Counted from the first letter of the stretch, positions 25,500-38,603 are shown. The stretch is 64,000 nt of DNA from Mauremys mutica (GCF_020497125.1 NC_059077.1:32129340-32193339); one strand, 5' to 3'. Translations and numbers: made by a program. The notes: generated from the sequence alone by a model not told the origin.

Positions 25500-26110
25500 G
25501 TAACTGGTACAAGGTGACTGGCCCCTTTAAGGAGAGACGGGGCCAGCCTCACTGGTACCATAATTGTTAGCTGCTTCCCAGTCTAAGAGGGGGAAATGGT
25601 ATTAAGGAGAGTCGGTGATAGCTTAATGGGGGCACCCAGACTTTTTAAAAGGATACATCAGTCTAAGAGTGGAACCACATGGAGCAGGCTAGCTCCTGTG
25701 GCAGGACCTAAGCCAGAGTCTACAGGAGGCTGGGAATTCTAAGGGCACTAACCTGGGGGACAGTGCTCTATACAAGGGCAGGGATGGATACAAGGAAGAG
25801 AGCCCAGAAGGGGCTGAAAAAAATACTCCAGGGAAATCAGCTTGGGGGCCTTATGCTCTATCCTAGAGCCAGAAAGACTTGTACAAGTAGCCCAGAAAGG
25901 GGCTGGTAACAGCACTCAGCAGGTGGGCTGAAGAGCAGAAGGACCTTTTTGTTAGTTGGGACTTTTTCAGCTGGACTTTAGCTACCCCGGAAGGTATTAT
26001 GTTTTGTTTGTGACTTGGCCAGAGGACTGAGCCATATCTCCAGCACAGAAAGGTGTGTGGAAAGCTGAGGAGACCCACCGCGAGGAAAGAAACTGAGGTA
26101 CGGCATGCCT
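25500..26110. repeat. Unclassified interspersed repeat, copy A
   Basis: G-rich purine-biased sequence sharing phrases with 32890-33778: agaaggggctga, acttggccagaggactgagc against acttagccagagggctgagc, and clusters such as gggcagggatgga. I cannot assign it to a class; an LTR or satellite-like reptile family is possible. Frames on the minus strand (25863-26318) do not resemble a protein. Confidence 0.4.
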
Positions 26111-28244
26111 GTAGTGTCACATGCAACCAGTAGGGGGTGTCAGAGGGCAGCCATGCCCCATAACAGCAACCTTCTGCAAGACATTTAACTGCTTCTCCAT
26201 AGAACTCTGGTGGGGAAAACTGAAGTAATATGAACTGCACAATTTCACCAACAACTTCAATATCACAGAAGTCCAGAAAAAGGATAACAGCATGACAAAT
26301 ACTAACTCTTAACACCACACAACATCCTATTGCCTCTGAGCTGCATTACAAAAATCTGACCAGGGAATAACAAAGAACACTTGTCCTTAATCAAAAATAA
26401 TGAACACCATAAACATCCTCCCTCACCAATAAGGCTTATGGGGAAAAACGTATGTTAACTAAGTAAACTGCTCTGGAAACATATAGACTATTGGAAGTAT
26501 TGTATCAATCAATGTATTAATATTTGTGTGACTGAACTATGCTTCCATCTACTGTGTTAGGTAACTGTCTTCAATTATTTTAATCTGTAAATGGTTACAT
26601 TTCCCAATTAAGGCATATTTTCAACACATTTCATTGAAAATTAGTAACAGCTGATCCCTATATAACTAATTATTTTAATTTGTAATAATGTTTGATATCT
26701 TAATTTAACAGATGGGTTATCTTATGATGTGCTTACTGAACTATCAAATAAGATTTCATTAAAATTATGTTCTACACAATATACTGTGCCTTTATATCCA
26801 CATTACTCAGTTTAGACTGGTTTTAAAAACCGATTAGTAGCTATTTGAAAAATACTGAGATGTATGTTCCTACCACAGTAGTATCAAAACAAATTACAAA
26901 TATCTTTGACATTGGGAGATAGAGTATATAGCATACAAGCAGACAGCTGAAAATCCAAAAAAAGGAGGTATAGTTTTTAAAATATCAACTTAATTTATCG
27001 TTTATATGATGAAATGTCCAATTTTTACAAAAATTTAGATTTGAAAAAGCCAGGAAGTGAAACAGAGCCACAATTAGCAACTGAGTAAGGGAAAACAGGA
27101 TTACTTTTATTGGCTACTATTTCATAAAATTTCCCCAGATCTCTTAAATAACTTCAGAACTTAAGTACGTTCTCGGGGGGGGGGGGGGGGGGTAAAACAA
27201 ATTAGGTACACTTACATTTCAGTACAAATAACTAGATCTACTGTATGCTTTTACAAATTCTCATTACATAGTTTTTGAATTAAATTACTCCTGGCTTTGC
27301 TTTTTAACACTATGGACATTTACTTTGTGCAGTGCTGCTTTTGACTGCAATATGTAGAGAAAAATGTTTAATAAAAGAAAACTTAACATGTTGGAAATCT
27401 CTAGCAATTGCATCTCCCCAAAGTGAATACAACAAACATCTGTTGCTGAAATTGTTTGGCTCTTGTATAGTTTTGTAAAGAATTTTTGCTGCAGATAAAT
27501 ATTTGTTCATAATTTCCACTGTACACCATTCAGGTCTTAAACATTTTGTTTAATTACACTGCAAGTGGTCCTTTTAGGTATATTACAGAAAGGGAAACTA
27601 CGCAGTCTTCAAGACTCCACATGGCCTTAGAAACCTCAATATGTTGCCTTTGCCCTGTAAATTATACTTAAATTTAGTGCATAACTGCATTAAGAGCAAG
27701 ACAAAAGTTTTGCACAAACATTCATATTATTGAACAATTATATCTCCTTTATTTTAAAAAATATACAAGTTCAAAATATATTTTAAAATTATCCTTTTGA
27801 AATCAGTAATGATCTAATGATAATTCAGCATCCCATTTCTTTTGTTTTATTTTTTCCAAAATCAGTAATAAAAGTAAAGTGAATTCTTTAAGGAAGCAGT
27901 TAATCCTCTGTTTCAATAACTGCATAATTCATTGTGTAATGTCTGTATTTTTTATTCAGTAAGCAGAGAACATAAATGTTCTCAGGAACAAGTAACTGAT
28001 AAGCTTTTATGCCTTACTGTCTCCTTAAATTAACCATAATATTCCTTATTCGATTAGTTTTCTATTATTCTTCTATAAAGTCAACTATTTCAGCAGAAAT
28101 GTACAGTCCATTCTCAATATACTATTCTGCAAAGTTTTTATTAGTTGTGTATTTCAAACAAAATTCTTATGTTTACAAGTTTCACCCAAGACTCAAAATT
28201 AACAGGTAGTCAAGGCTTAATTTAAAAGAAAAATACAAATAATT
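26111..28244. other. AT-rich intron with an 18-G tract
   Basis: No genes. A pure run of 18 G lies at 27175-27192. The frames at 27310-27519 and 28009-28209 look random. Confidence 0.55.
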
Positions 28245-30475
28245 ATGGAGCTATCAGAATTACCTTTGCCCCTCTCTCCAGACCATGAGCAGGACCTTGT
28301 GCATGAGAGGAAATGGGGGAAAGACAGAGCAGGCAACCTCTCCAGGGTAGCAGGAATGCATCTGAGAGTGAGCCTGGGCTGTGACCCTGGAAGGAGAAGA
28401 ACATTGGGCACTTCTTGTTGCATCGTGTGGCAAACAGGTCAACCTGAGGAAATCCACACCTTTGGAAAATGAAGTGTGTGACATCCAACTGGATGGAGCA
28501 CTTGTGTCTGAGGAAGGACCTGCTGAGGTGGTCCTCCAGTGTGTTATGAACTCCTGGTAAAAAGGATGCTTCCAGGTGAATGGAGTGGGCTATGCAGGAC
28601 TCCTACAGTCAAAGGGCCTCCTGCCATAGGGGAGAGGAACGGGCTCCACCCTGCTTGCTGATGTAAAACATGGTGGTGGTGTTGTCCATTAGAACTACTA
28701 TGCACTGGCCTTGTATTCGGGCCTGGAAGGCCTGGCAAGCTAGACGCACTGCCCTCAGCTCCTTGATGTTGATATGTAGGGAAGAGCTTGTCCTGCAACC
28801 ACAGGACCTGTGTCTGGAGGTCCCCCAGATGTGCACCCCATCCCAGAGCTGACGCGTCCGTAATCAGGGACAAGGAAGGTTGAGGGTTCTGGAAGGGGAC
28901 TCCTTCACACACCACTTGAGGGACATGAGGACCTGCATGACCACTGAATTCAAGCTGTCATGCCCCGAGCAGTAGGCCAAGGCGAGCCGTGCCTACAAAG
29001 GTCTGAACCGCAGCGTAGTGTGCCAGGTCACGTTAGTGCAAGCAGCTATGTGGCCGAGGAGACTCAGGCACCCCCTTGCTGTTGTGGTTGGGAATTGCTG
29101 GAGGCTTTGAATTATGTCTGTGATGGCTCAGAATCGGGTCTCTGGCAGAAGGGCTCACACCTGAACCGAGTCTAACACTGCCCCAATGAATTCTATTATT
29201 TGGGTTGATTCCAAGGTTGACATCCCCAAGTGGAGAAGGAGACCCAGTTGTTTGAATGTCTACCTAACCCAACGGATTTGGGACTGCACCTGTGCCCTGG
29301 TGTGGCCCCTGAGCAGCCAGTCGTCGAGGTATGGGATATACTTGCACCTGTTGTCAACAGAAGAAAGCAGCCACGACCGACATGCACTTGATGAACACTC
29401 AGGAGGCTGTTGAGAGGCTGAATGGTAGGACAGTGAATTGGTAATGCTTGTGGTCGACCATGAAGCGTAGGAAGCGCCTTGTACATTGGACAACTCGCTA
29501 TGTGGACGTACACAACCTTCATGTCAAGGGCAGCATACCAGTCTCCCAGACCCAGGGAGAGGATAATAGTGCCCAAGGAGACCATGTGGAACTTCAACTT
29601 TACCATGAATTTGTTGAGCCCACACAGATCTAGAATGGGTTTGAGACCATCCTTTGGAATTAGGAAGTATCGGGAGTAGAATCCCTTGCCCCTTAGCTCC
29701 TGAGGAACCTCCTCCACTGCTCCCATGGTGAGGAGTGCCTGCACCTCCTGGATAAGGACTTGCTCGTGAGAGGGATCCCTGGAGAAGGATAGGGAAGGGG
29801 AGTGGGAGGGAAGATAGGAGCAGAACTGGGGAGAGTATTCCAATTCCACCATGTGGAGGACCCAGCAGTCCAACATTATTTGGGACCAAGCATGGTAGAA
29901 GCAGGACAGACGATTGGAAAAAAAAGGACGGGAAAGAATCCGGGAATGAGGCTGGTGCACTCTTCTCGGGCGCACCTTCAAAAGCCCTGCTTGGAACCGG
30001 ATGATGGTTTGGTTGGGCCCTGGCTAGACGGGAGGCTGGAAGGCTTCCTTCTGCCATTCCTCCTCTTTCTCCTGTAAAATTTCTGCCTTGGCCAAGGAGG
30101 GTAGGAGCGCTGCTGTGGCTGTTGGGGCTTGAAATGCTTCCATTGGGTTGCTGGGGTGTGCATACCCAAAGATTTCATAGTAGCCCTTGAGTCTTTTAGG
30201 CTATGCAGCTGAGAGTCAGTCTGCTCCATGAACAGGCCTGCCCCATCAAAAGGCAGGTTCTGCATTGTCTGTTGAGCCTCGGGCGGTAGGCCCGAGGCCT
30301 GCAACTATGAGGTGTGCCTCATGGAGATACCAGAGGACAAGGTGCATGCCGCCAAGTCCGCAGCATCCAGTGAGGCCTGTAAAGAGGTCCATGCCACCGC
30401 TTTGCCCTCCTCCACTATTGTTCCAAACTCCTCCCTGGACTCAGTTGGCACCTTGTTTCTCATCCTTCTTGTAAC
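28245..30475 (-). pseudogene. DIRS-type Gag-RT-RNase H relic
   Basis: A 2.2-kb minus-strand relic homologous to the middle of the 54-60 kb DIRS, in the same gene order. The Gag C-terminal part at 30.2-30.45 kb has PPEAQQTMQNLPFDGAGLF and SLGMHTPATQ. The RT at about 29.2-29.98 kb has DPSHEQVLIQEVQ, GFYSRYFLIPK and LNKFMVKLKFHMVSLGTII. A YLDDWLLRG motif is kept at about 29.32 kb. RNase H at 28.6-28.9 kb has TDASALGWGAHLGDL and a VLMDNTTTMFYISKQGG-like stretch. Stops and frame changes are numerous, and the second Asp of RT motif A is lost (LDMKVVY instead of LDMKDAY). No terminal repeats are present at either side, so it is a dead internal fragment. Confidence 0.87.
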
Positions 30476-30838
30476 CATGAAAATCCTCCAACCCAAATTT
30501 GAGGGGGAGGAAAAGGTAGTTTTTCTCTCTCTCTTCTTATCTTTAGTAGACCACATTCTACTTACGGCATGTTTGTGCCACATTAAAAACCAGGGCCAAG
30601 AATTTCAAAAGCAAGTGCCTCAAGGTTTGGTTTCTAAATAAACGTGCGTGCCTGTTTTACAACAGTGCTGGCAACCCAGCTGTACCTGGGAACACAGTGC
30701 CATTTTAAAGATAACAAAGTTTTGGAAATAAATATTGCACTGCTGAACCCAAGGTGCTCAGCACTTTTGAATAATCATGCAACTTATTTAGCTGCACCTA
30801 ACATTAGACAGTCATTATTAAAAATTTTGCCCCTGAAT

Positions 30839-30942
30839 AGGGTTGCTAATTTTGGTTGGATGCATTCCTGGAGGTTTCATCATATAACATAATCTTTAAT
30901 TCCTGGAGACTCCAGGACAATCCTGAAGGGTTGGCATCCCTA
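30839..30942. mobile_element. hAT-type MITE with 8-bp target duplication
   Basis: A 104-bp element starting agggttgctaattttgg and ending gttggcatcccta. It is flanked by ccctgaat at 30831-30838 and 30943-30950. The palindromic core is built of cctggaggtttcatc and ctggagactccagg. Non-coding. Confidence 0.8.
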
Positions 30943-30950
30943 CCCTGAAT

Positions 30951-32319
30951 CATATATAATCTGACTCAATTCTATTCCTGGATCAGCCATTATCTTGCTG
31001 CATCTTCTGAGGTTTGTAAGATTGTGTAGCTCAGTTTACTTTTATGTAACATTTATATATACTAATTACAATTTCAGAGTAGAGTAAAGCTTGATTTTTG
31101 TATAAATTTCAAGTATTTTTACACTGCAACCTCAATTACCTAGGCCTCATTTATTCTCAGCATTTCATATTAAAGGTGGCATTACATCCCCAGGTATTGT
31201 TTACATTAAAAACTATACCACTTGTCTGACTCTAACCTGAATAGCATTCATATTCTCCATTCCGTTTGGCTGAGGAGACGTTTGACATGAGATAGTGTTG
31301 GACCGTACAGGACGAATGTACGTACTATGCTGCACAAATAGTAGCTGGTGTAGTGTAGATAAAGGGCTTTTGCATCCCGCTTCACCAGTATTCGTTGCAA
31401 GTTCATATTATTTTTGAAAAAACAATGCGTAAAAAAAGTAAGATTTTCAATATGACAGCAAAATATCCCAGTGATGATACTAAAGCAGTTTTGACTTTAC
31501 TATAATGAAAACCATCATTCACAGGACAAACCTTCATTTCACATAAACCTTTTATCGTGCAGAGCGCCTTAACCCTCTTACACAAAGAAGAAGATTGCAC
31601 AGTTGGTTGCATTGCAGCATAACTATAAGCTTAGTTAAAATTTTGTTCAAAATACACTACTTCCTACAATATTTTTTAAAAACAGAGCTTCTGGTGGAAA
31701 AAACACTACACTCAACACTACTACTGTAAAACAGCACACAAGACAACTAAAATATAAACATTTTTCAGCAACTGCTAATAGTACTGAGTGCTGAATTTAC
31801 TGAATGAAACAATTAAAGTATTCTCTGTATGATCACTGTAAGTTAGGCAAGGATATCACATCTTAGATTAGGAAATTCAAAATAGGACTTCTGAATAAGA
31901 ATTACAACTTGACTCCCATGTCAGTGGGTAGCAGAAAAGAAAAAAAGCTTTTACATAAAAGCTACACACGGTTGCAAGCATAATATATTGCTTTAAGCAA
32001 TGGTGAAGACTAAGATAATGGGGATAGTGCTAAGGAGAATAAAAACAAAAATCAACATTAAACTAATAGCAAACAAACAACAAACAAAACAAAAACACAC
32101 TCCCGGTAGCTTTTCGTAAAAGCAGTTAGAAACGTCTTTTCTCCCTTAAGCAAAAGAAGGTGAAAGCAGGAGTATTATATTCATATCCAGTTCTTTTACA
32201 GGTTCTGCTCTCCAAGAAGACTAAGAACATATAGTGTGATCAGCACAAAATGCACTTGAATAATGATGTGCTTTCTATAGTGGGGTGCAGACAGACAAGA
32301 TGCTGCCATGTTAACATAC
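30951..32319. other. Intron 3' of the ARL15 exon
   Basis: Unique-looking AT-rich sequence directly downstream of the exon donor site on the minus strand. No repeats were recognised. Confidence 0.5.
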
Positions 32320-32528
32320 CTCTTGCACTGAGCGAGCTGCTGGCTTGTCTTGATGATTGGCCAATATTAAAAATGGTAGAGTACATAACTGTGGGTGCTG
32401 AAGAGCAGAATGTAGTTCATTCCTCGCCGTTTCTAGATCATCTTCCGAGGAGGCACTGTCTAATACAAATATTACCCCTTGGGATCCTTGGTAGTAACGA
32501 CTCCAGTACTTCCTAATAGTGTCAGCCC
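32320..32528 (-). CDS. ARL15: ARL15 internal exon (ADP-ribosylation factor-like GTPase 15)
   Basis: This 209-bp internal exon encodes 69 full codons, from ADTIRKYW to AARSVQE. They match the middle of vertebrate ARL15 almost exactly, roughly residues 85-154 of a protein of about 204 residues (from memory of the family). On the minus strand the acceptor follows a T-rich tract and ends in AAAG; the exon opens with two bases that complete a Gly codon (phase 1). The donor is GAG|gtatgt, phase 0. It holds the ARL15-type GGAD sequence at the switch II/G3 position and NHQD as the variant guanine-specificity motif, where most ARFs have NKQD. ARL15 is a membrane-associated ARF-like GTPase linked in the literature to trafficking, adipocyte signalling and CNNM magnesium transporters. 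No other ARL15 exon was recognised, which fits the very large introns of this gene. The adjoining Met and Cys of the longer open frame are intronic. Confidence 0.96.
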
Positions 32529-32889
32529 CTTTCAAAACAATAATGAAAACTAATTAAAAACACGGAAAGTTAAATAGATCAAAAAATTTCCTGCCAGATA
32601 ACAACCCTACCACTTAGAATGGATTAAAGCAATGGGACAAATTTTGTCTTTACTATACATTCTGTGCAAACCACTGAAATCAAGAACATTATTTGTCAGT
32701 AAGGGCAGAATTTGGTTGTCCTTTCTCTAAAATTTTCCGCTTAATTAACTAGCCATCAATCTCTAATCCAGCTTCAGTGTCACCTAATCCCACACCTTTC
32801 CACTTAAAAATAATGGTCCCTCTTCCCATTTTTACTGTTGTTCCACTTGTTCCTTTTACCACAGCTCCACAGTTTCATCATGTGATGGT

Positions 32890-33778
32890 GTGTGCTGGGC
32901 CCTTTGAGGCCCCCTGCTGGAGGTCTTGTGGTCCTACCACAGCCCACCCCAGAAATGGAGCAGTGAAGGTGGGTCCTCCAGGACTGCCTAGAAGGGCTAC
33001 AGGAAAGCAGCCAATCAGAGTGCAGCAGACTCAGTTAAAAGGAGCTGTAGGGCCTGAGTAGGTCAGATTCTGGCTGGGACCGAAGACTGAGGAAGTCCTG
33101 GAAGACAGAGAAACTCTTCAGGCAAGGAGACTTGGGGGAGGCCCTGCTCAAGCAGGGAACAGACAGAGAACCCAAGAAGGTGATGGGACCAAGTGGGAGG
33201 CAGCCTGGGGAATAGCCGCAGCGACCAAGTAAAGCAAGCAGTACATGGCTGCTATCTACAGGGTCTCAGGGTTGGGATCCAGGGTTCCCCTGGCCACTGG
33301 AGAAGTGGCCTAAGCCACGAGGAAGGGATAAGACACTTCACTAAAAGCCCAAGAAAGGGTCTGGGAATTTAAACAGGCCCAGGTCTGGGGCTGAAGACCC
33401 TGCAGAGGGTCAACCATGCATTGAACTTTGTTAGCCCAGAAGGGGGTTTTTACTTGAAGGAGTGGCCTGGCTGGAGATCTGGGACAATAAGAACTGATGA
33501 AGGCAAAGTGTCCTGGGGGCACTGCTCTATACCAGGGTAGGCATGGACTTAGAGCTAGCCGAGAAGGGGCTGAGAACTGAGACAAGGCTACAGACATTAA
33601 CAAGGTAACGGACAGGCCCTGTTGGACCTTTTACCTCAAAGGGGGTTCATCCATCCATTCACCTATTAACTGAGTGACTTAGCCAGAGGGCTGAGCCACT
33701 GAAGACCTGCCTGACGAGGGCAACAGCCAACAAGGGGCACCATGAGCAGAGTGTGGGTTTGTGCAGGTTTGCACCCAG
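32890..33778. repeat. Unclassified interspersed repeat, copy B
   Basis: An 889-bp block starting gtgtgctgggccctttgagg and ending gcaggtttgcacccag, flanked by matching gtgatggt octamers at 32882-32889 and 33779-33786, a possible target duplication. It is purine-rich (cctggaagacagag, agaaggggctgagaac, cttagccagagggctgagcc). Related phrases occur at 25.5-26.1 kb. It may be a solo LTR or another unclassified reptile repeat. Only 350 bp separate it from the ARL15 acceptor. The minus-strand frame at 33310-33603 has no recognised domain. Confidence 0.45.
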
Positions 33779-33786
33779 GTGATGGT

Positions 33787-35797
33787 AGAACTTTGATTTT
33801 ATGAACACCAATCTACAAATTACCAGCTATATGAACAATTTTTCCCAAGGTAAAAAAATACACACAAAGGTGATGTTGATGAAGAACAAATCAATGTCCC
33901 TTCACATTCCAATGCCTTCAATGCATTGGAAGTCACTTTGCAGTGGGTAGTTTAAAGGAAGAGAAGAAAGTGATGCAGTGCACCATACTGTAACTTAAGC
34001 ACCATACGTACTGTAATTTTGAGATGTTCAGTTGTATGAACTTTTCAATCCCAATTAGTTCTTAAACAGGGATTCTATTGTACTTGTGTGTTCTCTCTCA
34101 TTCCTTTGTAGACTTTCTGTAGGACGAATCAGATTTTCTCACATGTCTGAAGTGCCATACAACCCTATGGTGTTATTGTGCAAAAATATTTGATTCAAAA
34201 ATATAAACAAAGCCTACCATTTATTTTATAATTATATATTTAGTTAGTGGAATGGTGACATGAAAACAATTCACACAACAATGTCTGACTCAATTTGCTG
34301 GGTCAAGCTGTAAGGCCTCCCAAGCGCTCTGCCCCCTCCAGCAGAGCACTACATGATTTGGCCTTCAGCAACAAAACATCAATCCTGATACCATCTGACT
34401 ACAAGTTCTTTGGGGCAGGGACTGTTCCTTCTCATCCGTCTGCGACTATCATTAAAAGGGAATAATAATAATAGTACCGGGTGCTTGATGAGTCTCAGGG
34501 GAAAAAAAGAAAAGGTAGTTCAGGGGGAAAAGGGGGAAATGTTGCTCTTTACATAAAAATAACTATATTTTGAGAGGGGAGAAGTGAAACTATTTATATT
34601 TATATACTGTGTGCACATGTGCTGGCTATTGATTTTAAGGAAATCTCAATGTATTTCTGAAACAAACATTAAATTAATTATGCCCAGGCAATGTTCTGAG
34701 CAAGGTACAAGGCACTGAATAAGACAACGTAATCTAAGTACAATGAAATATTTTAGGACAGTGTTACATAGTTTTCAAAAGCATCTACCTTAAAATATGT
34801 ACTTATGTTGTACACTGCTCAGCAAGATGGGTGTTTTACATTAAGTCAGGGTGAAGAGGTCAACATTTAGAGCACACCTTCCCTAAAAAGGTTCACTGAT
34901 CCAGGTGATCACAGCACTTTTCAAAGTGTAATTACAATACATTCTTCACATAGCCATTAAAAATAAACCCCTTCCTAGCACTAGTCTGCCTTCTGTTCCT
35001 TTGTCCCTCCCTGTTAGTTACTCCAGTAATAACAGTAGTGACAAATACTACTTCACACTTTTCTCAGATCCTTCTCCAAACTCTGAAAAGCTTATGTTTT
35101 TAGGTACAAAAAAGGTGCAACTATGTAACTGCTGAATCAAATTAGACCTGACCCTTAAGAAATGGTTATTTAAAAATGGATAAAACAGGCTTTTACTATT
35201 ATGAAAAATCTTGCTTAAATTCTCTATTAATTCAGCCTCACTTATACACCAACAGTTCAAATACAGTATGATTTTCTGTATTTTAGGAACAACTTAGATT
35301 GTACAGCATGCTGACGGAAAGTGTGATTATATTGAAACACTATTACTGGTCCACACCAACATCCCATAAATCTCTTCTTTACTCTGCCTGCAAAGGGTTT
35401 CAGTGTTGCTTAGACTCAACAGCTCTTCTATATGTCCCTCAGTGTTATTTCCAGGTACAGCGAGTTGCCACAGGAATCAATGCAATCTTTCAGCAAACCA
35501 GAGAGCAGAAACGACATAGAACAATAGGAACCTGAGACTGTACAGTACATCAACATGGGTTTTACATTACATGCTGGCCTACACTACGCCCTTCCCCACC
35601 ACCACCCTTCTTCATCCTTTCCTTTCTTGAATTTATTTCTGGAGAAAGATTCCAAAGACTTCTACTTCCTGGCTTCTTCATACTAACAGATTGATGTTGG
35701 TTTCTCTTAGCATTGCAGTTTAGGTGGTACTACTGCAGCTGTGCACTAGGTGTCATAGGGATGAATCAGCAGACTTTTCCCCAGAAGGGAACACTCC
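33787..35797. other. Intron, one SINE-like trace
   Basis: Mostly unrecognised. Around 34390-34490 the order tacaagttctttggggcag, ggactgttccttctc and taataataatagtaccgg resembles the 3' part of a CORE-SINE family member. No exons seen. Confidence 0.45.
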
Positions 35798-36744
35798 AAG
35801 GACACATCTACACTACAAACTTAAGTCAACTTCAGTTAAGTCAACATCCAGTTGCTGCAATAAGTCGGTACTGTGTATCCACACCACACTCCTTGTGTCA
35901 GTGGGGCGCATCCTCACTAGCAGCGCTTGCATCGATGCAGAGAGTAGTGTACTGTACATAGCTATCCCACAGTGCAACTCGCCATAGTGGGTTTTGGGAA
36001 GGACTTGCAATGCCTCATGAGACCAAAACATTCTCGCAGAGGGGACTGGGAACATGGCTTCAACATCCCATGATGCCATTCTCTCCCTCCCTCCCCTGAT
36101 TTCAACTGGAACCCATGATATTTCCTGCCTTTTCTCAAAAGACTGGCATACCCGCGTGTATGCCAAGAAGCATGGACCCCACTTAGCTGAGCACTATTGT
36201 TGTGAGCATTACAAACTCCACATGCCTTATCCTGCAGTATTTCCAAAGCCATGAGAGAAGCTGCTGCGTGGAACACTGCAATGTCCTTCCAGCAGCCCTG
36301 CTGGAAGTCATAGAACAAAACAATTCCCAGTTTCTGCTGGCAGTTGCATAGCAGCTGAACATGGGGGAGCACAGTTTCTGGTCCCGAGAAACAAACACTG
36401 ACTGGTGGGATTGCACTGTTAGGGGATTATGATCAGTGTCTGCTAAACTTTCGTACGCACAAGGCCACTTTCCAGGAACTGTGTGTGGGGCTCTCCCCAG
36501 CCCTGCAGTGCAGTGACACTAAAACGAGACATGCTCCAACAGTGGAGAAGCGAGTGGTCATCACTGTGCAGAAATTAGCAACGTCAGACTGCTACTGTTA
36601 AGAGGAGAATCTAATACATCCGCTCCATTGCTTCAGTTTCTCTGTCCCTCCTCTTCTACCTCCTCCCCAATTTTAAACTAATAAAGACTTTCATTCTCAA
36701 GACATGGACTTTTATTGAATAAACCTACTGTAACAAATCACAAA

Positions 36745-37373
36745 TAGAGTTTAACCTGAATATTATGTACAGATGTGGTCGTCTCATCTCAAAAAAGATA
36801 GACTGGCATTAGAAAAGGTTCAGAGAAGGGCAACTAAAATGATTAGGGGTTTGGAACGGGTCCCATATGAGGAGACTAAGCTTGGAAAAGAGGAGACTAA
36901 GGGAGGATATGATAGAGGTATATAAAATCATGAGTGGTGTGGAGAAGGTGAATAAGGAAAAGTTATTTACTTTTTCCAATAATACAAGAACTAGGGGCCA
37001 CCAAATGAAATTAACGGGCAGCAGGTTTAAAACAAATAAAAGGAAGTTCTTCACACAGCGCACAGTCAACCTGTGGAACTCCTTGCCTGAGGAGGTTGTG
37101 AAGGCTAGGACTATAGCAGGGTTTAAAAGAGAACTAGATAAATTCATGGAGCTTAAGTCCATTAATGGCTATTGGCCAGGATGGGTAAGGAATGGTGTCC
37201 CTAGCCTCTTTTTGTCAGAGGGTGGAGATGGATGGCAGGAGAGAGATCACTTGATCATTACCTGTTAGGTTCACTCCCTCTGGGGCACCTGGCATTGGCC
37301 ATTGTCGGCAGACAGGATACTGGGCTGAATGGACCTTTGGTCTGACCCAGTATGGGCCGTTCTGATGTTCTTA
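36745..37373 (+). mobile_element. CR1 LINE 3' end nested in the DNA transposon
   Basis: The ORF2 C-terminus is readable at 36867-37268: [69 protein letters not shown]. It is followed by the CR1 3' UTR block ggacctttggtctgacccag and an end near gttctgatgttctta. This is the standard CR1 3' terminus, 5'-truncated. Divergence appears modest compared with other CR1 pieces here. Confidence 0.92.
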
Positions 37374-37601
37374 ACCTTGGACACACGGTGGAATAAAATT
37401 GTGAGGGGAAAAACACATTCAGCTTGTCTTTAAAAGGGCAGTGGCCTTGCCTGTCACACATCATATGTGCAGCTTTATTCTTAGGATCCTCCCCTGGGGT
37501 TGAGTGGAAGGGATATTACAATCTCCCACCCAACCCCTCCTGGAACATTTGGGAGAGTGGCAGGGGGAATACGGAGATGTTGAAATGCCATTCTGCAGGG
37601 G

Positions 37602-37832
37602 CTATGGAGGGAGTCTAGCCTCAAGGTGTTTCTCCTGAAGGTGAACCAAATGCCTCAGCATGTCTATCCATTCCTTCAGAATCCCCAGCATCGCCTGCTG
37701 TGTGCCATGATCACTCTCCTGGGCTAATCTCCTGCTCACCAGGTCCATGTCCAGTTTTTCAAAGAGAGAAATCCTCCACAGTTTTTGCTCAGTGTCCACT
37801 GTCCCAGAGGCATTCATAATCTCATTAAACAT
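37602..37832 (-). pseudogene. Myb/SANT-like transposon protein, C-terminal remnant
   Basis: A 76-residue frame ends in GILKEWIDMLRHLVHLQEK followed by HLEARLPP. This heptad-like Leu/Met pattern resembles the C-terminal helix of Myb/SANT-like transposon proteins, which often carry QTEMLRRLVELQE-type helices. It lies in the same orientation as, and about 800 bp downstream of, the N-terminal remnant. Probable relic of the same gene; low confidence. Confidence 0.4.
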
Positions 37833-38603
37833 GTCATTGTGTGTCCTCTTTCACCTTCATCTTATCTGGGAGAGCCTCTCCACCAGTGTGGAGGAAGAGC
37901 CGAAGCCCTCACTTCCAGCTCCAAGCCATGGAAAGCACAAAGCAACCATTGTCAAGGCAGACTCAATGTCTAGTGCAGAGTTGCTATATTAAAAAAAACC
38001 CTCCCCTTATTTCACAGAAGTTTAAGGCAGAACATTTTCATTTACACAAGATATTCATTGAACTGGTTTGCTGTCCCAGCCATGGTGCAATTACTAAGGT
38101 CAACACCAACCCCTGCTATCCAAACTACAGCCATATTTTGGCTGACAGGGCAAAAAAATCACAATGGGAGAGGGGGGCACAGGCACTGTTGTTTGTGGTT
38201 CAAGTAGTTGCAATGAAAACTCCCACAGTCCCCCCTACGTGACCCTATTTGATATTACTCTTCTGAGGGTAACAGAGGCAGCAAGGGAACAGATACTGCA
38301 AGCATCCGGGTATTGACCGGGTCCTTATGCTGCTATGCTGTGTACTGCAATGATGCCAGCTGAATTAACACTGTAGAGGCATGGGAAAGTGGCCTATGGC
38401 GGTGGAAGAAATAGGGCAGCCTTCCCCAGAAAGCTTCTGCAACAGATTGTACAGTACCTCCACAAACGTTTCCTAGAAATCTCTATGGAGGATTCCCAGG
38501 CCATCCCTGTGTACATGAACAGTTTTTTATGGGGCACCCTCTACTTAGCTGGTGCGGCCACTGAGAAGCAGATAGCCACTCTACCTCACCTTCTTAATTT
38601 TAT

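Noticed and set aside
25863..26318. 151-residue minus-strand frame
   Set aside because: It crosses the edge of an unclassified repeat and resembles no protein family.
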